Notes: generated by a model not told the origin, from the sequence alone. A stretch of DNA of 64,000 nt from Pseudomonas rustica (GCF_018336155.1 NZ_JAGYHF010000012.1:62001-126000), one strand, 5' to 3'; positions 26,546 through 35,651 are shown, counted from the first letter of the stretch. Program-made: numbers and translations.

Positions 26546-27511
26546 TCAACAGCGCTTCAGGGCCTGCTTGTGCGCATACATCGCGCCATCCGCGTCGGCC
26601 AGCAAGCGATCCACGGTTTCATGGCGTTTGGCGTCGTACTCGATCTGCCCGACGCTGAAGCGAATCGCATAACCCCGATGCAGCGAGGCATTACGCTCTT
26701 CAAGGATCTCCTTGAGCCGCGCCATGATCGCCGTGGTTTCGATATGACTCGACCCCGTCAGCAGCGCGACAAACTCATCCCCACCCAACCGCCCCACCAC
26801 ATCGCTCTCGCGAAAGGCAATTCGCAGCACATCGGCAAAGGTCTTCAGCGCGCTGTCGCCCTCGGCATGCCCGTATAGATCGTTGATCTGCTTGAAATCA
26901 TTCAGATCAAAAAACAGCAACGTCGCCGGCCGCTCCAGTCGTGCGCAGGCGTCCAGCGCATGCTGCGCCAGTTGCTTGAATCCGCGACGATTGGACAGCA
27001 ACGTCAGCTCGTCCATGCTCGCCATCTGCACGGCCGTCAGTTCTTGCTCGGCCATTTCCGCAAGATCACGCAAGAGCGCGCGTTCTTCGTCATCAAGTTC
27101 GCGCGGTTTGGTGTCGAGCAGGCACAACGTGCCCATTTTATTGCCGTTGGGCACGGTCAGCGGATAGCCGGCGTAGAAGCGAATATTCGGCTCGCCGGTC
27201 ACCAGCGGATTATCGTGGAAGCGCACGTCCTCCCGCGCATCGGGCACCAGCAGCAGACCATCATTGAGAATCGCATGCCCGCAGAACGAGATATCCCGTG
27301 GTGTCTCGGTAGCCGCCAGGCCCACGCAGGACTTGAACCACTGACGATCCTTGTCGACGAGCGTCACCAGCGCAATCGGCACATTGAACAGTCGTTTGGC
27401 CAGCCGCGTCAGCCGATCGAAACGCTCCTCCGGCGCTGAATCGAGAAGGTCGAGGCCGTGCAGCACCTGAATTCGCGCCGCTTCATTGGCAGGTTTTCCT
27501 GGAACCAGCAT
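26546..27511 (-). CDS. Diguanylate cyclase with N-terminal GAF domain
   Basis: A 321-residue soluble protein. A GAF domain (about 15-155, with VDKDRQWFKSCVGL and RFYAGYPL) is joined to a GGDEF domain (about 165-320). The active-site GGDEF (243-247) and an inhibitory RxxD site five residues before it (RESD, 234-237) are intact, so it should make cyclic-di-GMP with product feedback. The ATG at 27511 has GGAG 8 nt upstream; the GTG at 27517 is less likely. The GAF ligand is unknown. The GAF closely resembles that of the histidine kinase at 35.8 kb. Confidence 0.93.
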   Translation of the reverse strand: MLVPGKPANEAARIQVLHGLDLLDSAPEERFDRLTRLAKRLFNVPIALVTLVDKDRQWFKSCVGLAATETPRDISFCGHAILNDGLLLVPDAREDVRFHDNPLVTGEPNIRFYAGYPLTVPNGNKMGTLCLLDTKPRELDDEERALLRDLAEMAEQELTAVQMASMDELTLLSNRRGFKQLAQHALDACARLERPATLLFFDLNDFKQINDLYGHAEGDSALKTFADVLRIAFRESDVVGRLGGDEFVALLTGSSHIETTAIMARLKEILEERNASLHRGYAIRFSVGQIEYDAKRHETVDRLLADADGAMYAHKQALKRC

Positions 27512-27573
27512 TCGCACACTCCGTTGGCATCAATGACTTTCAGCGTAGCGCAAATCAGCGCAGGGTCACCCCA

Positions 27574-28152
27574 TCAGATGCCCGCCACCGGACACGGCCC
27601 GCCCGCGTCGGCCCAGAGCTTGAATTGCTCGACAAAAATGTCATGCGGCACCGGCACCGGCGCGCGCCCTGCCCCGGGATTCCAGCCCCACAACACCAGT
27701 TTGTCTTCGCTGACGTGTTTGATCAGCGCCGCGAAATCGCGATCGCCGTTGCTGGAGCGATCCTTGATCATCGCGCAGAGTTTGTCCGGTGGCAGGCCGA
27801 TCCAGGCCATTTTGTGCGCCGCCGGCGGCAGGCTCCAATGCGGCGCACCCGGCGGTGCATGCGGGCCGTAACTGGCCGGCGGATTGTTTTCCGCGTGGCA
27901 GGTGGCGCAGGGCAAACCGGCCGCGCCCTTGCCGTCCATGCCGCGCACCACGTTCATCGCATGCGTAACGCCCGCGTCGAACTGCAGCGGCGAATCGCCG
28001 GGGATATGGCAGTTCTGGCAGCGCGGGCTCTGGAAGACTTTCTGCACCGTGCCGAACGCCTTCAATGCTTCCTGATCATCGGCAAACAAGTCCGAGGCAT
28101 AACCGCCGAGCCCCAGCAAAACCACCGTGCCCAACACTAGATGTCGTTTCAT
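27574..28152 (-). CDS. Exported c-type cytochrome with two haem sites
   Basis: A 192-residue protein with an N-terminal signal (MKRHLVLGTVVLLGLGGYAS) and two CxxCH haem-c motifs, CQNCH (about 45) and CATCH (about 83). It follows the molybdenum hydroxylase gene by 1 nt, so it is most likely the periplasmic electron acceptor of that enzyme. It is shorter than the three-haem cytochromes often found with such enzymes. Last gene of the three-gene set. Confidence 0.88.
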   Translation of the reverse strand: MKRHLVLGTVVLLGLGGYASDLFADDQEALKAFGTVQKVFQSPRCQNCHIPGDSPLQFDAGVTHAMNVVRGMDGKGAAGLPCATCHAENNPPASYGPHAPPGAPHWSLPPAAHKMAWIGLPPDKLCAMIKDRSSNGDRDFAALIKHVSEDKLVLWGWNPGAGRAPVPVPHDIFVEQFKLWADAGGPCPVAGI

Positions 28153-28153
28153 C

Positions 28154-30316
28154 TCACACCCCCGACAGTTGCAGCGGCAACTCGCGCAGACGTTGCCCGG
28201 TCAGGGCGAACACCGCGTTGGCCACCGCCGGCGCAGTCGGCGGCACACCGGCCTCGCCGATGCCGCCGGGTTTGTCGCTGCTGGGCACGATGTGCACTTC
28301 CACTACCGGCATCTCGTTGAGCCGCAGCACCTGATAATCGTGGTAGTTGGACTGCACCACCGCGCCGTCCTTGAGCGTCAGTTTGCTGTGCAGCACCATG
28401 CCCAGGCCGAAGGTGATGCACGACTCCATCTGCGCGGCGATGCTCTGCGGATTCACCGCGATCCCACAATCCACGGCGCAAACCACGCGGTGCACGCGAA
28501 TCGCCAGATTGTCCTGCGACACCTCGGCGACCTGCGCCACGTAGCTGCCGAACGATTCGTGCACCGCCACGCCAAGTGCATGACCATCCGGCAACGGAGC
28601 CTTCCAATTGGCCTTCTCCACCGCCAGATTCAAAACACCTAGATGCCGAGGATGGTCCTTGAGCAAGGTTCGTCGGTACTCGACCGGATCCTTGCCCGCC
28701 GCCGTGGCCATTTCATCGATCAGCGATTCCATCACAAAACCGGTGTGGCTATGGCCCACCGAACGCAGCCACAACACATTGATGCCAGTCTGCGGCGAAT
28801 GCAGATCCACTTGATGATTGGCCAGACCTTTGACGTAAGGACTGTCGGCCACGCCCTCGACCGACGTCGAATCGATGCCGTTCTTGACCATGGTTTGCTC
28901 CAGCATGGTGCCCGCCATGATCGACTGCCCAACCAACACATGCTGCCAACTCGACGGCAAACCATCAGCGCCCAAACCGATCTTCGCCTGATGCAGGAAC
29001 ATCGACCGGTAGTAACCGCCACGAATGTCATCTTCCCGCGACCATACGGTTTTCACCGGCATAGCCGCGGCTTTCGCCACTTGCACGGCTTCGGCAACGA
29101 AGTCCGACGTTGGATTGGCTCGACGCCCAAAACCGCCGCCAAGAAATTCGGTGTGGATTTCCACTTGTTCAGGCTTCAACCCGGTGATCTTGCCGGCGAC
29201 CATTTGATCCAGCGTCTGAAACTGCGTACCCGTCCAGATCTCGCATTTCTCGGCACTGATCTTCACCGTGCAATTGAGCGGTTCCATCGGCGCGTGGGCC
29301 AGATACGGCACGCTGTATTCAACGTCGATTTTCTTCGTGGCTTTGCCAAAAGTGCCCTTGGCATCCCCGGCCTGACTGGCTGACGTGCCTTGCGTCGTGG
29401 CCAGTTTGCGGAAACTCTCCAGCAATTTTTCACTGCTCAGATCCGCATGCGGGCCTAGATCCCAGTCAATCTTCAGCGCATCCCGCCCGAGCTTCGCCGC
29501 CCAATAATGATCGGCAATCACCGCGACACCGGTCGGTACTTGCAGCACTTTGTGCACGCCCGGCACCGCCAACGCTTCGGCGCCTTCGAAGGATTTGACG
29601 CTGGCACCAAACACCGGGGCGCGCGCGACCATCGCCGTCATCAAGCCTTCGAACTGCACATCCATGCCGAACTTGGCTCGGCCGGTGATTTTCTCCGGCG
29701 TGTCGAGGCGCTTGGTCGGTTTGCCGATGACTTTCCAGTCCTTGGCTTCCTTGAAGGTGATCGATTTCGGATCCGGCACGGGGAGTTGCCCGGCGGCGTC
29801 CGCCAGCTCGCCGTAAGTTGCACGTTGATCGCCGGCAATCACCACGCCCGACTCAGTGCGAATCGCCGAGGGCGCCACTTCAAAACGCTTCGCCGCTGCT
29901 TCAACCAACATTTGCCGAGCGGTCGCGCCTGCCAGCCGATAGCGATCAAACTCCATCCATGTCGACGTTGAACCGCCGGTAATCTGCATGCCGCCAAACC
30001 CCGGCATGCCGTAGTCCGCTGCTGATGCGGGCGAATGTTCGACGCGGATCTTCGACCAGTCGGCATCCAGCTCTTCGGCAATCAACATGGTCAGGCCGGT
30101 CCAGATGCCCTGGCCCATTTCCGAATGCCCGAGCAACACGGTGACGCTGTTGTCCGCCGCGATGCGCAAAAACGCATTCGGCGCAAAGACCTTGCCTTCG
30201 TTCTCGGCCGCATAGGCAAACTTATGTCCGCCGGGGACGACGAACGCCACCACCAAACCGCCGCCCAACACGGCGCTACCCTTGAGAAAACCCCGACGCG
30301 ATACAGGACTGTTCAT
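28154..30316 (-). CDS. Molybdopterin-binding aldehyde/N-heterocycle hydroxylase subunit (IorB-like)
   Basis: A 720-residue large subunit of the xanthine oxidase family. A Tat signal, SRRGFLKGSAVLGG, is at the N terminus, so the folded holoenzyme should be exported. The molybdenum-pocket motif LGGGFGRR and the C-terminal GGIGEAGVPPTAPAV, carrying the catalytic glutamate, are present. Relatives hydroxylate isoquinoline or oxidise aldehydes; the substrate cannot be read from sequence. The ATG at 30316 has GGAG upstream. It sits 22 nt after the 2Fe-2S subunit gene. Confidence 0.92.
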   Translation of the reverse strand: MNSPVSRRGFLKGSAVLGGGLVVAFVVPGGHKFAYAAENEGKVFAPNAFLRIAADNSVTVLLGHSEMGQGIWTGLTMLIAEELDADWSKIRVEHSPASAADYGMPGFGGMQITGGSTSTWMEFDRYRLAGATARQMLVEAAAKRFEVAPSAIRTESGVVIAGDQRATYGELADAAGQLPVPDPKSITFKEAKDWKVIGKPTKRLDTPEKITGRAKFGMDVQFEGLMTAMVARAPVFGASVKSFEGAEALAVPGVHKVLQVPTGVAVIADHYWAAKLGRDALKIDWDLGPHADLSSEKLLESFRKLATTQGTSASQAGDAKGTFGKATKKIDVEYSVPYLAHAPMEPLNCTVKISAEKCEIWTGTQFQTLDQMVAGKITGLKPEQVEIHTEFLGGGFGRRANPTSDFVAEAVQVAKAAAMPVKTVWSREDDIRGGYYRSMFLHQAKIGLGADGLPSSWQHVLVGQSIMAGTMLEQTMVKNGIDSTSVEGVADSPYVKGLANHQVDLHSPQTGINVLWLRSVGHSHTGFVMESLIDEMATAAGKDPVEYRRTLLKDHPRHLGVLNLAVEKANWKAPLPDGHALGVAVHESFGSYVAQVAEVSQDNLAIRVHRVVCAVDCGIAVNPQSIAAQMESCITFGLGMVLHSKLTLKDGAVVQSNYHDYQVLRLNEMPVVEVHIVPSSDKPGGIGEAGVPPTAPAVANAVFALTGQRLRELPLQLSGV

Positions 30317-30338
30317 CACCCGACTCCCACGTAATCAA

Positions 30339-30794
30339 TCAGCCGATTTCCGATGCACGCTTCACCGCTGCGCGGATTCGCGGATAGGTGCCGCAGCGGC
30401 AGATATTGCCGGAGAGCGCCTGATCGATATCGCTGTCGGTGGGTTTGGGGATTTTCGCCAACAATGCGGCGGCAGACATGATCTGCCCCGACTGGCAGTA
30501 ACCGCACTGCACCACGTCAAGTTCAGCCCAGGCTTGCTGCACCGGGTGCGAACCGTCGGTGGACAGGCCTTCGATGGTGAGAATTTTCTGCCCGTGGGCC
30601 ACGGCGGTCGCCGGCGTAATGCAGGCGCGCAACGGCGCCCCGTCGACGTGCACGGTGCAGGCCCCGCACTGGGCCATGCCGCAGCCGAATTTGGTACCGG
30701 TCAGGTGCGCGACATCGCGCAGAACCCAGAGCAACGGCATGTCCGCGGGGACATCGAGCTCCTGATCCTTGCCATTGATATTCAAGGTCAGCAT
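30339..30794 (-). CDS. 2Fe-2S subunit of the molybdenum hydroxylase (IorA-like)
   Basis: A 151-residue iron-sulfur subunit. The plant-type cluster cysteines are Cys38, 43, 46 and 58 (GCGMAQCGACTVHVDG, then RAC). The second cluster uses Cys97, 100, 132 and 134 (QCGYCQSG, NICRCGTY). It passes electrons from the Mo site towards the cytochrome. It has no signal peptide of its own, so it would ride out with the Tat-targeted large subunit. First gene of the operon, with promoter space 30795-31061. Confidence 0.94.
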   Translation of the reverse strand: MLTLNINGKDQELDVPADMPLLWVLRDVAHLTGTKFGCGMAQCGACTVHVDGAPLRACITPATAVAHGQKILTIEGLSTDGSHPVQQAWAELDVVQCGYCQSGQIMSAAALLAKIPKPTDSDIDQALSGNICRCGTYPRIRAAVKRASEIG

Positions 30795-31061
30795 CGGGGA
30801 ATTTCCTCAGACTCACGGTGTTCTGAAGGGGCGCCGCTGTGGCCAAACATGCCTACGCGCGCCTCGGCTTATCCCTTTCAGCAAAGCCTAAATTGCGCAT
30901 GAAGCCAGACGTTGCGACCACCGGTCATGCAGATGTCGACTTTAATCCTACAGTTGATAACGGCTCGCACCCGAGCCATCACCTTAGAAAACTCGTCATG
31001 AGCGAAACCGGTCCGCGCCCACCGCGCGGGTTATCCATCACATTGGTCTGGAGTAGCGAAC

Positions 31062-31892
31062 ATGGGATTTGTCACCACCAAAGACGGCGTCGAAATCTTC
31101 TACAAAGACTGGGGCCCGAAAGATGCGCCGGTGATCCACTTCCACCACGGCTGGCCGCTGAGCTCCGACGATTGGGATGCGCAGATGCTGTTTTTCCTCG
31201 GCAAAGGCTTTCGGGTGATTGCCCATGACCGCCGTGGCCACGGGCGTTCGAGCCAGGTCTGGGACGGCCACGACATGGATCACTACGCCGATGATGCGCT
31301 GGCGGTGGTTAATCACTTGGGCGTGAAGAACGTGGTGCACGTCGGCCACTCGACCGGGGGCGGTGAGGTCATTCATTACATCGCCCGGCATGGCCAGGAC
31401 AACGTCGCCAAAGGCGTGTTGATCAGCGCGGTGCCGCCGTTGATGGTGCAGACCGAGAGTAATCCGGGTGGGTTACCGAAATCAGTGTTCGATGAGTTTC
31501 AGGCGAATTTGGCGGCAAATCGCGCGCAGTTTTACCGGGATATTCCGACCGGGCCGTTTTATGGCTACAACCGGCCGGGGGCGAAGGCGTCCGAAGGGGT
31601 GATCGCCAATTGGTGGCGCCAGGGCATGATTGGCGGGGCGAAGGCGCATTACGACGGGATCGTGGCGTTTTCGCAGACGGACTTCACCGAAGACCTGAAG
31701 AAAGTCACCGTGCCGGTGTTGGTGATGCACGGTGAGGATGACCAGATTGTGCCGTACGCCAACTCGGCGCCGTTGTCGGCGAAGTTGCTGCCCAACGGCA
31801 CACTGAAGTCGTACCCGGGGTTTCCACACGGAATGCCGACGACGGAGGCGGATACCATTAACGCGGATCTGCTGGCATTTATTCGCGGCTAA
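31062..31892 (+). CDS. Alpha/beta hydrolase, non-haem chloroperoxidase/arylesterase type
   Basis: A 276-residue cofactor-free haloperoxidase-type hydrolase. The nucleophile serine is in GHSTGGG (about 95-101), with the acid in HGEDDQIVP and the histidine in FPHGMPTTEAD. These enzymes hydrolyse esters and can make peracids; the natural substrate is unknown. ATG at 31062 with CTGGAG upstream. It is divergent from the iorA-like gene across 267 bp and followed by the second REPIN array. Confidence 0.92.
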   Translation: MGFVTTKDGVEIFYKDWGPKDAPVIHFHHGWPLSSDDWDAQMLFFLGKGFRVIAHDRRGHGRSSQVWDGHDMDHYADDALAVVNHLGVKNVVHVGHSTGGGEVIHYIARHGQDNVAKGVLISAVPPLMVQTESNPGGLPKSVFDEFQANLAANRAQFYRDIPTGPFYGYNRPGAKASEGVIANWWRQGMIGGAKAHYDGIVAFSQTDFTEDLKKVTVPVLVMHGEDDQIVPYANSAPLSAKLLPNGTLKSYPGFPHGMPTTEADTINADLLAFIRG

Positions 31893-31918
31893 AATTGCTG
31901 GTCATACACACTCTCCCC

Positions 31919-32540
31919 TGTGGGAGCGAGCCTGCTCGCGAAAGCATTCAATCAGACATTGCCGTGCTGACTGACCCACTGCTTTCGCTGGCAAGCCAGC
32001 TCCCACAATGACGTGTGCCAATCCTCAACCCTGAGATCCACACCCATCCCATGTGGGAGCGGGCTTGCTCGCGAATGCCGTCTGTCAGTCAATGTTGGGC
32101 CGACTGATCCACTGCTTTCGCGAGCAAGCCTGCTCCCACAATGACGTGTGCCAATCCTCAACTCTGAGATCCACACCCACCCCCTGTGGGAGCGGGCTTG
32201 CTCGCGAATGCGGTCTGTCACTCAATGTTGGGCCGACTGATACACCGCTTTCGCGAGCAAGCCCGCTCCCACAATGACGTGTGCCAATCCTCAACCCTGA
32301 GATCCACACCCATCCCATGTGGGAGCGGGCTTGCTCGCGAATGCGGTCTGTCACTCAATGTTGGGCCGACTGATACACCGCATTCGCGAGCAGGCTCGCT
32401 CCCACAATGACGTGTGCTAATCCTTAATTCTGAGATCCACACCCATCCCCTGTGGGAGCGGGCTTGCTCGCGAATGCGGTCTGTCCGTCAATGTTGGGCC
32501 GACTGATCCACTGCTTTCGCGAGCAAGCCCGCTCCCACAA
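31919..32540. repeat. Tandem REPIN array, five units of 133 bp
   Basis: TGTGGGAGC starts at 31919, 32052, 32185, 32318 and 32451, exactly 133 apart. Each unit has an inverted REP pair, a loop (GTCAATGTTGGGCCGACTGAT in later copies) and a linker (ATGACGTGTGCCAATCCTCA then CTGAGATCCACACCCATCCC). The first unit is the most divergent in its loop. It fills the gap between the convergent hydrolase and GFA genes. Loop and linker are unrelated to those of the 25.6-26.5 kb array. Confidence 0.95.
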
Positions 32541-32560
32541 AGGCAGATGGTGGGCTGCAA

Positions 32561-32953
32561 TTATTGTTCGGTTCGGCCCGTGCTTTCGCGGTCACGTTCG
32601 TAGTGGTGGGCCAGCGGCAACGCCGGCAACCACGCCTCCCGGCGTATCGTCCAGAGTTCGTAAGTGGGTTTGAACTGATCCGGCTCATCGAGCGATCCGA
32701 CGTTAACCTCGACTTCATCTTCCGAACGCGTAAATACGGGAGAACCGCAGCGCGGGCAGAAGAATCGTCCGTTGTAGTCACGGGTTTCGCCGCTGACCTT
32801 GAGCGCGTCTTCGGGGAATATGGCCGAGGTGTGGAACAGCGCGCCGTGGCGTTTGCGGCAGTCGAGGCAATGGCAGATGCCGACGCGGTAAGGCTGGCCG
32901 GACACTTCGAAACGGACATCGCCGCACAGGCAGCCGCCGGTTGATTTGTTCAT
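32561..32953 (-). CDS. GFA-family protein (glutathione-dependent formaldehyde-activating type fold)
   Basis: A 130-residue GFA/CENP-V domain protein. Zinc-ligand cysteines appear as GGCLCGDVRF, CHCLDCRK and FCPRCGSP, the complete family set. Family members include a disputed S-hydroxymethylglutathione enzyme, and most have no known substrate. Cytoplasmic, single gene. The ATG at 32953 starts MNKSTGGC. Confidence 0.92.
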   Translation of the reverse strand: MNKSTGGCLCGDVRFEVSGQPYRVGICHCLDCRKRHGALFHTSAIFPEDALKVSGETRDYNGRFFCPRCGSPVFTRSEDEVEVNVGSLDEPDQFKPTYELWTIRREAWLPALPLAHHYERDRESTGRTEQ

Positions 32954-33150
32954 GGTGCACCTCAGCTATTCAACTTCAAGTTAGAGATCATTCAGTCTGG
33001 AAAAGGTTTGCTCGGTTGCCACGGACGGTCTTGATCCTGCGTCTTCCAGTCTATTAATGAGCACAACTCATCAAGCCATCCTGTTTTACCCGTCTAGTCC
33101 TCACCAGTCAGCTCGCTTACTGTTCTCCCAACGCCCAACGGGAGATCGAC

Positions 33151-34140
33151 ATGCACAAGCGCACACTCGGCAACAGCTCACTCGAAGTATCCGCCCTCGG
33201 CTTTGGCTGCATGGGCTTGAGTCACGGTTATGGCCCGGCCACGGATACCCAGCAAGCCATCGCACTGATCCGTTCAGCCGTTGACCGAGGCGTGACGTTC
33301 TTCGACACCGCCGAGGTCTACGGCCCTTACCTGAACGAGCAAGTGGTCGGTGAAGCACTAGCGCCCGTTCGTGACAAAGTCGTCATCGCCACCAAGTTCG
33401 GCTTCACCTTCGGTGACGACAATAAGCAGCAGATTCTCAACAGCCGCCCCGAGCACATCCGGGTTGCCGTCGAGGGATCGTTGAAGCGGTTGAAGACTGA
33501 TTACATCGATTTGCTCTACCAGCACCGCGTCGATCCGGACGTGCCAATCGAGGACGTCGCCGGCGCGGTGAAAGATTTGATCGGCGAAGGCAAGGTCAAG
33601 CACTTCGGCCTGTCGGAGGCCGGCGCGCAAACCATTCGGCGCGCCCATGCGGTGCAACCGGTCACCGCGCTGCAAAGCGAATACTCGCTGTGGTGGCGCG
33701 AGCCCGAGCAGGAAATCCTGCCGACGCTTTGGGAATTGGGCATCGGCTTCGTGCCGTTCAGCCCGCTGGGCAAGGGTTTTCTTACCGGCACGGTGTCGGC
33801 GCAAACCACTTACGGCAGCGATGACTTCCGCAGCATCGTCCCGCGCTTCAGCCAGTCGGCGCTGCAAGCGAATCAGGGGCTGGTGGTGTTGATCCGCCAG
33901 ATCGCCGCGCAGAAACAAGCCACCCCGGCGCAGATCGCGCTGGCCTGGCTGCTCGCGCAGGCACCGTGGATTGTGCCGATTCCGGGCACGACCAAACTGC
34001 ATCGCCTGGAAGAAAACCTCGGCGGCGCGGACATCACGCTCGACGCTGCTGAACTCAAGGCAATTGACTCAGCGCTGGCGCAAATAAGCATCGAAGGCGA
34101 GCGTTATCCCGAAGCCCTCAAGGCGCGCGTCGGCCGATGA
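33151..34140 (+). CDS. Aldo/keto reductase
   Basis: A 329-residue NADPH-dependent (beta/alpha)8 reductase of the YhdN/IolS-like class. The catalytic tetrad is visible: Asp and Tyr in FFDTAEVYG, Lys in VIATKFGF, His in LLYQHRVD. The C-terminal coenzyme site IPGTTKLHRLEEN is present. ATG at 33151 with a GGGAG box. The flavodoxin gene starts inside its stop (ATGA). Confidence 0.94.
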   Translation: MHKRTLGNSSLEVSALGFGCMGLSHGYGPATDTQQAIALIRSAVDRGVTFFDTAEVYGPYLNEQVVGEALAPVRDKVVIATKFGFTFGDDNKQQILNSRPEHIRVAVEGSLKRLKTDYIDLLYQHRVDPDVPIEDVAGAVKDLIGEGKVKHFGLSEAGAQTIRRAHAVQPVTALQSEYSLWWREPEQEILPTLWELGIGFVPFSPLGKGFLTGTVSAQTTYGSDDFRSIVPRFSQSALQANQGLVVLIRQIAAQKQATPAQIALAWLLAQAPWIVPIPGTTKLHRLEENLGGADITLDAAELKAIDSALAQISIEGERYPEALKARVGR

Positions 34141-34727
34141 GCCACGATCACGATCCGCTGCGGCGCACGGTGATCGCCGCACTGGCCAGCGCCCCACTGC
34201 TGTCGCTCGCCGACACGCAGAGTGCCAGTGAAACACCGCGCTCAGGCTCGCGGATTCTGGTCGCGTACTTCTCGCGCTCCGGCAATACCCGCGTGGTCGC
34301 CGGGCTGATTCAACGTGGACTGGGTGCCGATCTCTTCGAGATTCGCCCGGTCCATGCCTACCCCGAGGACTATCTGCAAACCGTGGAACAGGCGCATCAG
34401 GAGCGTGACAGCGGCTTCGAACCCGAACTGCAAAACACGGTTCACGCCCTCAGCGACTACGACACGATTTATCTCGGCTTTCCGATCTGGGGGGAAACCG
34501 CCCCGCCGATCATCCGCGCGTTTCTGAGCGCTCACGACTGGACCGGTAAAACGCTCATCCCCTTCAACACCCACGGCGGCTATGGCTTGGGTAATAGCCG
34601 CAGCATCCTCGTCCAGCACGCGCCGAAAGCCAAGGTGCTGGAAGGTTTTGTGATGGAGGGTGAGCAGGAGCGCAAGACCATGGAACGCGTGAACGGCTGG
34701 CTGAGCGATCACCCTGTCACGCGTTAA
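34137..34727 (+). CDS. Exported flavodoxin-like protein
   Basis: A 196-residue protein with a flavodoxin fold: FMN phosphate loop SRSGNTR (about 46-52), GFPIWGETAPP and FNTHGGYGLG. It starts with a twin-arginine and hydrophobic segment (PLRRTVIAALASAPLLSLA), which suggests export; the Tat consensus is only partly met. The donor and acceptor are unknown. Its ATG overlaps the AKR stop by 4 nt, so the two are coupled although the AKR has no signal peptide. Confidence 0.88.
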   Translation: MSHDHDPLRRTVIAALASAPLLSLADTQSASETPRSGSRILVAYFSRSGNTRVVAGLIQRGLGADLFEIRPVHAYPEDYLQTVEQAHQERDSGFEPELQNTVHALSDYDTIYLGFPIWGETAPPIIRAFLSAHDWTGKTLIPFNTHGGYGLGNSRSILVQHAPKAKVLEGFVMEGEQERKTMERVNGWLSDHPVTR

Positions 34728-34820
34728 TTGAATTTTTGTACCGAGTGACATCTTGAAAATCCGCACGCTGGCCACGGCCCCCGCGCGGCACCGCGTCACG
34801 ACCTGAACGGAGTTGATCTG

Positions 34821-35594
34821 ATGAACATCGATGTCCGCAACCATACCGCCCTTCCCGCACTCATGGCGCTCTGTCTGAGTGTCGGGGCAATGTTCAGCGT
34901 TACCACTCACGCAGCCGAGGCATCGCAACCCATGACCAGCACGCCAGCAAGCGCAGCAACTTTGTCCAGCCAACAACAATCGATTCCACTGATCGCCGCG
35001 TTCATGGCGGCCAGCGACATGCCCAACCTCAACACGGCGCTCAACCAGGGACTCGATGCCGGCCTGACCATCAGCGAAACCCGGGAAATTCTCGTGCAGC
35101 TCTACGCCTATGTCGGCTTCCCGCGCAGCCTGAACGCCTTGAACGAATTGATGACTGTGGTGCAAGCGCGCAAACAGCGCGGCATTGACGATGCGCCGGG
35201 GCGTGAACCGAGCCGGGCGATTCCGACCGGTGATGAACTGCTGGCCGCCGGCACCGCCAATCAAACGAAGATCTCCGGCGCTCCGGTCAAAGGCCCGGTG
35301 TTCGAGTTCGCCCCGGTAGCCAACCAGTTCCTGCAAACCCACCTGTTCGGCGACATCTTCGAGCGCGACAACCTCGACTGGCAAAGCCGCGAACTGGCGA
35401 CCGTCGGGGCGCTGGCGGCAACGCCGGGGGTGGAATCGCAATTGCGCTCGCACATGGCGGCGAGCCTGCGCGTGGGACTCAGCGCAGCACAGTTGCACGA
35501 GGTCAGTGAACTGCTGAAAAAACACGGCGACGCGCAGACGGCTGAACGTGCAGATGGGGCGCTGAAAGAGGCACTCGCGGCTTCAAACAAGTGA
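34821..35594 (+). CDS. Exported carboxymuconolactone-decarboxylase-family protein
   Basis: A 257-residue protein with a signal peptide (ALMALCLSVGAMFSVTTHAAEA) and two CMD/AhpD-like domains (about 65-115 and 185-240). Neither domain has the CxxC that peroxidase members use, so disulfide chemistry is unlikely. ATG at 34821 with CGGAG upstream, 93 nt after the flavodoxin gene. Probably part of the same transcript. Function unknown. Confidence 0.86.
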   Translation: MNIDVRNHTALPALMALCLSVGAMFSVTTHAAEASQPMTSTPASAATLSSQQQSIPLIAAFMAASDMPNLNTALNQGLDAGLTISETREILVQLYAYVGFPRSLNALNELMTVVQARKQRGIDDAPGREPSRAIPTGDELLAAGTANQTKISGAPVKGPVFEFAPVANQFLQTHLFGDIFERDNLDWQSRELATVGALAATPGVESQLRSHMAASLRVGLSAAQLHEVSELLKKHGDAQTAERADGALKEALAASNK

Positions 35595-35651
35595 TCGCCC
35601 GTTTGACCTAACGCAGCAATTCTTCATCGAAAAATAGCCGGACTGAGCCAA

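Noticed and set aside
31919..32540. Possible CRISPR array because of regular spacing
   Set aside because: The repeat unit is 133 bp, made of inverted REP pairs; there are no short direct repeats with unique spacers and no cas genes.
34242..35525. 427-codon minus-strand frame across flavodoxin and CMD genes
   Set aside because: Spans two real genes and their gap on the other strand and shows no family motif.
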